64,000 nt of DNA from Termitomyces sp. T153 (taxonomy: Eukaryota > Basidiomycota > Agaricomycetes > Agaricales > Lyophyllaceae), in assembly GCA_018296165.2 (NCBI GenBank), contig JACKQL020000052.1, positions 186,001-250,000 on the forward strand, in the 5' to 3' direction. The number at the start of each line of letters is the position of its first letter. Position 1 is the first letter of the stretch. Below, piece by piece: positions 55,845-64,000 of this stretch. The notes under the pieces were generated by a model. That model did not search any database. It was not told the origin of the DNA and saw only the letters and a program-made list of their open reading frames with translations. The translations under genes were made by a program, and so were the position numbers.

Positions 55845-57601
55845 ATGGAACGCGTTAAGCAACTCGCAACTCAGCTCTATGGTCCCTCATCAGGGCGTGC
55901 GGCTTTGGAACGAAAGTGCCTTGATGATGTCGTCATCACAATGTCCATTCGTTCTCCACTATGCAAAGCAAAGAAAGGAGGCTTCAGAGATGCAAGGTTA
56001 ACGTTCATCAGCTATCTATATCACAACCAAACATTGTTGAATCTTATGTCCCACAGGACGGATGAGCTTCTGCTCGAGATGTATAAAGTGTGTGCACCAT
56101 AGGTACTCCGGCGCTCGTGATTTTCAACACAGTTCAATGTCCAGCAATCTATCGCATGTTCTGGAGTTGACCCATCTCTTGTCGGAGATATTTGTGTCGG
56201 AACTGTTCTCACCCCTGAAGCCATGTATGTTGCTCGGGCTGCAGCAATAGCGGCTGGTTTTCCGGAAACAGTTCCGGTGCAAGTGGTCAACAGATTTTGC
56301 TCCAGCGGTCTCATGGCGATCACAACAATTGGCAATCAAATTCGTAGTGGACAGATCGAGATAGGTCTTGCCATTGGAGTTGAGAACATGTCCGAAAAGT
56401 AGGCCTCACCAGTTGAAACCTCTAATATCAATATGACTCCCATATGAATAACTAACAAGGTTTTTAGTCCCGACAAGGGCGGCCCGTCACAGAGTGAATT
56501 AATATCAATCAATCCAGCAGCAAAAGACTGCAAGGAGCGCATGGGGTGGACTAGCGAGAACGTAGCAAGTGACTTCAACATTACTCGTGAGGAGCAAGAC
56601 GATTATGCTGCAACTTCTTTCCAGCGTGCTGAGAATGCGCAGAATGCGGGTTATTTTGCCAGTGAAATAGTTCCATTTACCGTCTTCCAGAAAGATCCCT
56701 TAACTGGAGAGCGCAAGTTAATCGTGGTCAATGCAGATGATGGTATACGGGCTGGTACGACGAAGGACAGTCTCGCGAAGATCAAGCCCGCGTTCCCACA
56801 GTGGGGGAATTCAACGACCACAGGGGGTAACGCAAGCCAAATTACAGATGGGGCTGCTGCAGTTCTGCTGATGACGCGAAAGAAGGCCGAAGAACTAAAT
56901 CTGAAGATATATGCAAAATATCATACGACGGCTCTTGCGGGTCAGCGCACTTCCTACCATTTGGCTTCTTTTCTGACTTTGCGTTCAAGGTGTACCCCCG
57001 CGCATCATGGGTGTTGGACCTGTTTACGCTATTTACCAAGTCTTGAAAGATTGCAATATTACTCTTCACGACGTAGATTTGTTTGAGGTCAATGTCCTCA
57101 CACCTGCACTGATGTTACTACTAACTACCTGACCACTCAGATAAATGAGGCCTTTGCATCTCAGTGTGTCTATACTATCAAGAAGCTCGGTTTACCAAGG
57201 TATCCTTTCATAGCATACTTTTCTGATTTTCTAATGATAGCTTGCTTGCAGGGAAAAGGTACATAGAAAGCAGCCTCCGCTGAGCCGTTTTAAGAGGATA
57301 ATTTATCGAATATAGGTTAATGTCAATGGAGGAGCAATCGCTTTCGGACACCCTTTAGATGAGTTTTTGTCTTCATTACGCTGGAATGTTCTTGTTAACA
57401 CTCTTCCCTTGCACGTTGTACCGGAGTTCGACAGGTTGTCACCGGACTTCATGAGCTTTACCGAAGGAATCAGAAGGTGCATTTGACAACACTGACATAG
57501 CATTTTTAGCTGTCTATTTATACATATACTCGCAGATTCTCGTTACTTCGATGTGTATCGGCACAGGAATGGGGGCAGCAGGTGTCTTTGTCCGGGACTA
57601 G
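55845..57601 (+). CDS. Peroxisomal 3-ketoacyl-CoA thiolase
   Basis: Start ATG 55845 (MERVKQLATQLYG). Splicing yields TDELLLEMYK, GDICVGTVLTPEAMYVARAA, then VVNRFCSSGLMAI with the acyl-accepting Cys, VENMSEK, GWTSENVASDFNITREEQDD, TTGGNASQITDGAAAVLL, PPRIMGVGPVYAIYQVLK, INEAFASQCVYTI, NVNGGAIAFGHPLG with the catalytic His, and CIGTGMGAAG with the second Cys; stop 57599-57601. It performs the last step of beta-oxidation, cleaving 3-ketoacyl-CoA with CoA. The N-terminal region fits a PTS2-type peroxisomal protein (RVKQLATQL) rather than a cytosolic acetyl-CoA acetyltransferase. One intron (57359-57414) has AT and AC ends; the rest fit GT-AG. First gene right of the transposon island. Confidence 0.93.
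57359..57414 (+). other. AT-AC intron in the thiolase gene
   Basis: Exons join TTA-G to GT-TGT-ACC, giving G-H-P-L-G-C-T-G as the family requires. The intron begins ATGAGTTTTT and ends TTGCAC, 56 nt, with a GTTAAC branch-like site. No GT-AG pair in this stretch restores the frame and the conserved residues. The 5' site resembles a GTGAGT site with G changed to A, so it is probably spliced by the major (U2) machinery. Confidence 0.7.
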
Positions 57602-58008
57602 ACTAATTGCACATGTTTCTCAGTTTAACCACCCCGACTAGTAGCCTGGGTAATGACGCGATGTGGATTTGCATCTACCCATACAATTATAGTCGTGAAA
57701 TCAGGAAGATGAGACATTTATGTGAGGCCATAAGTGGAACACATGAGGCCATAAGTGGAACAAATGAGGCCATAAGTGGAACACACAGGGCCCATACAAC
57801 ATACATTGATATAATCGCGCAAACGTAAAGCGAGCAATTTTATATAGTGTTAAAGGTGGAAAAAGAAAACCGTGGTGGTCTACTTGTGACAGGTGTGGGG
57901 TCTGTGTGGGTCAACACGTGTCAAACATTCTTTCAGGCTTTCTTCATTCCATCACCTTATACATTCTTACCGTCTTTCTTTCATTTTTTTTTCAACCCTT
58001 CGCTCAAC
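57602..58008. other. Spacer with 21-bp tandem repeats, upstream of heparinase-like gene
   Basis: Promoter side of the next gene; a long pyrimidine-rich run lies just before its start. No gene recognised. Confidence 0.5.
57722..57784. repeat. Three 21-bp tandem repeats
   Basis: Units of (G/A)TGAGGCCATAAGTGGAACA plus one or two bases at 57722-57742, 57743-57763 and 57764-57784, differing by single bases. Confidence 0.85.
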
Positions 58009-60496
58009 ATGCCTGCCAGCTACAATGCTGTAGGTAGTAACCCTTCGCCGTACGGTGCCGGTGATCCCTACTATAATGAATCTTCTGGTTACATCACTCC
58101 TCACCCAGCGAAGAAACGCATGAGCAACTGGATCAAAATTGGCGTTCCTATTCTAATTATTGTGATCATTGGAGCCGTTCTTGGAGGTGTTTTGGGTTCA
58201 AGAGCTTCCAAGACGAACGAAGGATCCAACATTACCAGCAGCTCCAAAGGCGAAGCGGCGGCAAGTTCTATGGCCAGTGTAAAGCTTGAAGTCGGCAGAT
58301 TCGCAACGGCGACCAACAGTGAGTTTATGATGCCTATCTATCCTTCAACGGTAAGTGAGGAAATTTTCATTATCCCTTCGAGTCTAAAACTTGGTCATTA
58401 GACGAACACAGCAGCATTTACCTCCCCCACATTCACTACTACTACCAATAACGCCCTCGCTTGGCCAGCAGATCCTTTCCAGCCTTCAAAGCCCAGTGCA
58501 ACAACTACCCGTCCTGATCGTCCTCGCCTTATTGCACCTGCTTATAAGTGGCAGGCGTTGCCCACCCTCATCAAAGGGGACCCATACCTCAAAGGATGGA
58601 ACGACACTATTTTTGGTAACGCATCCGAATATTATTCATTACCACCTGTCAAATATAATCTGGATGGCGGTAATGGTATACTGGACAATTCCCGCGAAAT
58701 CAAGATGAGAATCAAGGCTTTCGCTTATGTCTACCACATGACCAATGATACGAAATGGGTAGATCGCACTTGGACTGAACTCCAGGCAAGTCGTCGATTT
58801 AATTTATAGATTGTCATCAGCCCTCAAACTGAGATTTTCAGAACGCTGCGGGCAATGGACCATCCTCATTTGGTTCGGATCCTGATAGGTGGAATTCTGG
58901 ACATTTCCTTGACACCGCCGAAATGACTGCAGCTTTCGCCATTGCTTACGACTGGCTCTATTCGCAATGGAGCGAGGATCAGAAAAGCCAAATCAGATCC
59001 ACCTTGATTAAATATGGTCTCCATTACGGCGTAACCCCCAATCCAGCTGCACTTTGGTGGCAAACCAATACTACAGGAAACTGGAATTGCGTTTGCAATG
59101 GTGGTTTGACGTTGGGAGCTCTCGCGATCCTAGGTGACGACACGTCGGGGATCGCAGAGCAGGTTCTTGGGCAGACCATTCCTGATGCAATAAAAAATTG
59201 TGCGCTTGCTGTTTCTGACGACGGCACTTGGTCTGAAACTGCCAACTATTGGTATTTCGGTACTACCGGACATGCAGAGATGTCATCGGCTCTCCTGACT
59301 GCCACTGGCTCTCATTATGGCCTCCTTGATGTCAACCCTGACTTTCCCAAGACCGGCAACTACCACATGTATGTGGCCGGCTCAACGTCCCTCTTCAACT
59401 ATGGTGACCACGGTCCTAACAAATTCTCCACTACTGCAAACTCGATGTTTTTCTACGGTGATCACTACAGCGAGCCACAGTACATGCTTTATCAACGCGA
59501 GCAATATGATGCTGCAGAGCCTTGGAGCATGTTTTGGTATGACCCGACCGTATCAGGTGCTTTCTGGAATGGTGCTGCACTGGATCATTTCTTTGACAAT
59601 GGCCTTGACCAATGGGCATCAATGCGGAGCAGTTGGACAGCCTCTGATGCATTGTATGTTGCTGTCAAGGCTGGAAAGCTTCAAGGCCATCAGACGCACA
59701 ACGATCTTGATGCTGGTGACTTCGTACTTGACGCACTCGGTACACGTTGGGCTGGCGAGCTTGGATCAGGTGATTACAATTCCCCCAACTATTTCAGCAA
59801 CGATACACAGAACAGCGATCGTTGGCTCTACTATCGAAAGATGACAGAGGGACAAAACACAATTTTGATCAATAAAGCAAATCAGAACGTCGCTGCAGCG
59901 CCTGTCGTCAACCATGACACTTCAGGTACTACCCAAGGGTCAAGCACGGTCCTCGATATCCCTCAAGATTCTACTGCATATTGGGTTGCAGACCTCTCGA
60001 CTGCTTACTTTGATGGGTATGATGATCCAGTTGTATTCTATTGTCCAGGGCTAAATGTTGTTTTCTTAGGACAAGCGTCAAGCGAGGAGTTCGTTTGCTC
60101 AATGGGCGAAAGCAAGTGCTGATCCAGGACGAAATTCAAGCCTCAACATCAATACAGTGGCGAATGCACACCAATGCTACTGTACATATCGATTCAGCGG
60201 GTACTAGTGCCACTCTCACCCTTGATGGAGAGACCCTGATCGTACAAATGATCGCGCCTCCGAACGGTGCTCAGTTCTCGACGTCCGATGCTGTAAGGTT
60301 TGCGTCAGATCCCACTCCACCTGCTCCCGATCAGCCGAATCCTGGCGTGACGGTACTTATCATCGAACTTCCCGCTGGATCGTACACGCTGCAGACGTTG
60401 TTTAATCCTCAGTGGAGCGGGATGACAGCCAGTGATTTTGTAACACCGCCAACGGTTGCGCTGGCTCAGTGGAGTCTTACCAGCCATAATAACTAG
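58009..60496 (+). CDS. Heparinase II/III-like protein with N-terminal membrane anchor
   Basis: Start ATG 58009 (MPASYNAVGSNPSPYGAGDP). A single membrane segment lies at about residues 40-63 (IGVPILIIVIIGAVLGG), making a type II protein with the large domain outside. The alpha-toroid part includes YDWLYSQWSEDQKSQIRSTL, GNWNCVCNGGLTLGALAIL and DGTWSETANYWYFGTTGHAE. The C-terminal beta-sandwich region has KAGKLQGHQTHNDLDAGDFV and LDALGTRWAGELGSGDYN, the heparinase II/III signature with its His. The substrate is not known; such fungal proteins are thought to act on uronic-acid polysaccharides, perhaps of the wall. Introns: after 58350, then a GC-AG intron at 58786-58841, then GTATGA...TTAG at about 60019-60070. 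Stop 60494-60496. Confidence 0.85.
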
Positions 60497-60792
60497 ATAC
60501 CCTTTTCGTGCTCATGGACACCGATACTACCTATATACTTAGTGCTAGCGCGTGTAGTGGACAGCATCTGACAGTCACAATCTGATTTTTACGGACCATG
60601 ATGCATGATGGGCGGCTGTCAGTATTTTATTTACAGAATGATGGTTACTTGCAATTGATAACTATTGGGGGCACAAAGGGACCAATAATAAGTACAAACC
60701 CGTTCATTCTTTCAAACGACGACGTCGAGGTGCTCGAAGCCCCTCCAAATTTTGCTCTCCCCTCCTTGTCACCGCCCTTTCCTTTCTTCGCC

Positions 60793-61931
60793 ATGCTCCT
60801 GACCATCCAAAAAACATTTACCCTCACGCTCCTTGCATATGCTGCCCTCGCCAACGCCCACATCCACCGACCCAACCATGTCAACCTCAAGCGTCTTATA
60901 AAAAAGCGCGCTTCTCCCCAGGGTGACCTCCTCTCTGCCTCCCTTGTTGCTGGAGCCGCTCCTGCTGTGCCCACCTTCTTCTCATCGTCCTCATCTGCAT
61001 CCGACACGGCTTCTGCTTCAGTGTCCTCGACCTCAGTGGCATCTATCTCAGCGGCATCTACTTCCGTGCCTGTCTCTACCTCCATTGCCCACTCATCGTC
61101 CCCATCCGAGTCCTCGGTTAGAACTGTTTTCTTGCCACTCCCTCTTCGGTCATCTTACATTTTTTTTAGACTTCTACCTCCAGTTCGGTCAGCGAGACAA
61201 GCATATCCGTGGCCGAGTTGAGTACGTCAAGCTCCGTATCTTCGACATCGTCTTCTACATCGACGACTTCGACACCAAACGTGGTTGTGGTCACCACATC
61301 AGAGCAAGCATCTTTTACTAGCACTCCAGTTGCGACAACTACCTCTTCTTCGAAGGGGATCGTTACCCTTACAAGCTCGGTCGATCCCTCCCAATCGGCC
61401 ACCGTTGTTCCCCAGACTTCTGGCAATACCTCCGCCCCGAAGAGCACCGCAGTAACTGCGCTCATCGTTGCAGCATCATCTGTTGCTGCTATTGCTATTC
61501 TGTGGACGGTCTTCCGCAAGTGGAAGCTCGGACATTCATCCAAGTTCGATGAGCGTCTCCAGCCGATCGATTGGCGCCCTACCACTGATGATGACGGAGC
61601 TCTTCCTGGCCGTCACCGTCGCCATTCCGGGGCATCTTCCTTCCGCTCGGCTGGTCACCTCCCCTCAAACCACGGACACGACTCTTCCGACCATGGGCAT
61701 AATTCACCGTCCTCTTATGCCCTCCCCAACCACGATTTCACAGCGGGCCCGGCCCACCTTGCTCCCGTCGGCGGTTACGCTGACCTTGCACGTGGACCTA
61801 GCCCTCAGCCGCAGATGAACCAGACCGGTGGTGCCACTTTGGCTCGTTCGGCTTATGATGTTGGTGCTCCTCTCCACCACCAAGGATATGGTTCTCAAGA
61901 TTCTTACGAATATGGAGTTTCGAGGAGATAA
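60793..61931 (+). CDS. Mid2/Wsc-type cell-wall stress sensor-like protein
   Basis: Two exons (60793-61116, 61170-61931) give 361 aa. The N-terminus is a signal peptide (MLLTIQKTFTLTLLAYAALA). A Ser/Thr-rich, probably O-mannosylated ectodomain follows, then one membrane segment at about residues 200-222 (TALIVAASSVAAIAILW), then a cytoplasmic tail with basic residues and His/Ser/Gly-rich sequence ending YEYGVSRR. No WSC cysteine domain. This layout is that of Mid2-like sensors that signal wall stress through Rho1, but sequence is low-complexity, so the family call rests on architecture. It converges on the Ima1-type gene. Confidence 0.75.
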
Positions 61932-62278
61932 CGAGTCTATTATTGTTGGTAATAACCACACTTTATGACCACTTTCTGATGCTCAGTTGTCTGAGCAAAG
62001 TCGGCATTCTTTTCCTATCATCTGCCTTAGCTTTTAGCTTACTGTTCATACCAGTGCCGCTGGATAACACCTGTTTTACGGCACCTCATTTACATTCTTC
62101 TATTGTCTTTGATTACATTCCCATGGATGAGACTTAACGCCATTATCCTTTTATACCCGATATTGTTATATAGTCAAAATTTTAGCACTTTTACACTATG
62201 AACCCCATCTGTTAGACTGGTCCATTCCAAGTTCGTGCGTGGCGCATGGAGAAGAGAGTATTTCATTCATGATGAGAT
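61932..62278. other. Convergent 3' spacer
   Basis: About 350 bases between two convergent gene ends. Nothing recognised beyond 3' untranslated sequence. Confidence 0.5.
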
Positions 62279-64000
62279 TTAGAATGGTTCTGGGCCAAGA
62301 GGACGGGATCTTAATCTCCGAGTCTCTTGCACTTGATACACGATAGCGCACATCGGTACAAGGAAAACTACATAAGCCCACCACCAGGTTCGGATATGAT
62401 TCAAAAAGCTCGTCGGATTCTTCTGTCCTCCAGATCCAAATGGGCTATCATCAACCACAAGTAATGTCCGTTCAAACAATCCTTCTAGTCCCGTCGCCTT
62501 TTCAGGAGGGAAAAATCGCTGTGGTCGCAACCAAGAGGCGTCATCAGCTGGTGACTTGGATATGTCGGTTGGCGTCCAGTCCATCTCATCGACATCGTGT
62601 TCTCGAGGATTCGGGGTGGATGTCGTAGCAGAGAGGGAGGGCAAGCCAAAAACTGGGCCCGCGGGTGTCATCACAGGTTTTGACGACAATGATAAGGCTG
62701 CCAAGAAATCGGGATTTTGGGCGGAGGAGGGCCGACCAAGTCCGACCACAGGAGTGTTTTCGCGGGCGCCAAGATGTGGTGTGATAGAATGAGAGAGAGA
62801 TGCCTTATGTGTGTTGGTATCGAGAAGGCGTATGGCTGGAGGTTGATGAAGACGAATAACTCTACAAGATATTATGAATGTCTGTAGATTAATGTCAAGT
62901 CGAAAATGTGACGAAGCAGAACAAGGTTTCGCACCGTTAGCTCCAGTAATAGAGAAAAAATAAAATATGAGCGGTTGCTCGACGGTGATGATATTGGAGA
63001 GTTCCAATCAGGTTTGTGCCATGCCCAAGCATAAAGGAAGGATGTAACGAGCCTTGAAAGCCAGGCCATCATTTGCATTTTCTGTACAATGTCGTATATC
63101 AGGGAGCGCACACAACTATGTATAAGTATACTTGCAATGTATCTGTCCTTGCCACGAACCCGGACATCACGACCCTGCCTCTTTGCTCGTTGCATGGATG
63201 AGTACGTTGGATCCCAGACTGTCCAAAGTAAAGATAGAAAAACAATGCCGGGTAATATGGGATGGAATCTTGTTGACGTATACGGCGGTTGAATAGCCAG
63301 AGCACCTAGTGGGATTCTTAACATATAGTACTGACGGCGATAGAAGGATACCTACCTGCAAGATTACAAATGAATGCAGATATGAATGTAATCGCCCAAA
63401 GGCAACCCCTCAACCTCCATACGATAATCTCTGTCGTAGCTTTCTCTGGCTCCCTGTATCCCTCCGAAACGCGTCGCTGGCGTTCCTTACCCTTGCTGTC
63501 ATTTAGCCAACTCCCCAGTGCTTTTGTCCGTGCCATATGGTCTTTTTGACGTATCTGATCCTCCACCGCCGGGGAACAATTATCACACACAGGGGGATAC
63601 CTGGCATGAAGGGATTCTCTATATTCCTTGAGCGAGGCAAGGCGTGCTGGATACTCAGGGTCCTGCAAAGAGATCTATCACGAGTGAGGGACTCGGGTAA
63701 GGATCAACGTACGTTTGGGTGTGGTAAGAAATTAGACATGAGATTAACAATCAATAACTGGTTGGACTGGCAAGTATGGCAGAAGGGCCCGGGACCGTAC
63801 ATAGTAGGGAGTTGATCACGACTAGTGGACGCTAGACAGATACTATTAGATCAATGCAAAAGAGGCGGATAGAGGTGAGATACCCCGCATCGCAAAGGAA
63901 TTAGTGTTCAAGGATTCGGCATGCATCGCAGGTTCTTCTGAAATTATTTCGCCATTGTCGTCGTACCTGTTCCAGCAACCGCACGTAAGGCAGCGGAAGG
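62279..64000 (-). CDS. Ima1 N-terminal-domain inner nuclear membrane protein, 5' end outside window
   Basis: The most N-terminal visible exon (from 64000 downward) reads FRCLTCGCWNRYDDNGEIIS, with CxxC of the Ima1 zinc-binding domain. The next exon reads TMYGPGPFCHTCQSNQLLIV, followed by DPEYPARLASLKEYRESLHA and RYPPVCDNCSPAVEDQIRQK, all diagnostic of this domain (fungal Ima1, animal TMEM201/NET5). Membrane segments follow (WRLRGCLWAITFISAFICNL and others to about 62870), then a long soluble region (ARENTPVVGLGRPSSAQNP, DVDEMDWTPTDISKSP) and a final membrane segment (TWWWAYVVFLVPMCAIV) before the stop at 62279-62281. Related proteins link heterochromatin and nuclear pores or the cytoskeleton to the inner nuclear membrane. 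The first CxxC lies beyond the window. Confidence 0.87.

Noticed and set aside
57359..57414. U12-type minor spliceosome intron
   Set aside because: The 5' end is ATGAGT, not ATATCCTT, and no TCCTTAAC branch site was seen.
57722..57784. CRISPR-like array
   Set aside because: Three 21-bp units directly adjacent with no spacers, in a eukaryotic genome; a simple tandem repeat.

Overview
The window is nuclear DNA of a filamentous basidiomycete, most likely a mushroom-forming Agaricomycete. Protein genes are interrupted by many introns of about 40-60 nt. The gene set is fungal: a PriB-like Zn2Cys6 factor, a Prm10/ThrE-type membrane protein, Sec3, ceramide glucosyltransferase, an Ima1-domain inner nuclear membrane protein and a Mid2-like wall sensor. 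No rRNA, tRNA or CRISPR array was recognised. Genus cannot be told from sequence alone.

Left host arm (1-18.8 kb): a RING-SNF2 ATPase (+, 5' end outside the window), a ThrE/Prm10-like membrane protein (-), a Zn2Cys6 regulator (-), a decayed O-acetylhomoserine sulfhydrylase copy (+), a doubtful small gene, the Arp2/3 subunit ARPC5 (+), exocyst Sec3 (-) and ceramide glucosyltransferase (-). Right host arm (55.8-64 kb): peroxisomal 3-ketoacyl-CoA thiolase (+) with an apparent AT-AC intron, a membrane-anchored heparinase II/III-like protein (+) with a GC-AG intron, a Mid2-like sensor (+) and an Ima1-domain protein (-, cut by the window edge).

Between the arms lies a transposon island (about 18.9-55.4 kb) of nested Ty3/Gypsy-type LTR elements. 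Family B is an old chromodomain element on the minus strand, with LTRs at 19781-20718 and 53602-54636. It is broken by insertions of family A. A1 (21542-32681, +) looks nearly new: both LTRs are 1049 bp with one mismatch noticed, the 4-bp target duplication is intact, and gag and pol are open. A3 (+) is 5'-truncated and is split by A2 (36487-48508, -), which is itself split by a solo LTR, A4 (43777-44906). A2, A3 and B have lost most CpG by change to TpG/CpA, while A1 is still CpG-rich. The island also holds a Tc1/mariner fragment, a short perfect-TIR element and tandem repeats.

The most unusual feature is an extra gene on the strand opposite gag-pol, between pol and the 3' LTR. In A1 it splices cleanly into six exons with five phase-0 introns (574 aa). 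In older A copies it carries a six-cysteine motif close to a Zn2Cys6 cluster. Family B has an antisense gene at the same place, with a matching cysteine pattern that also begins exactly at an exon start. This suggests an intron-bearing antisense zinc-cluster gene shared by two LTR families.
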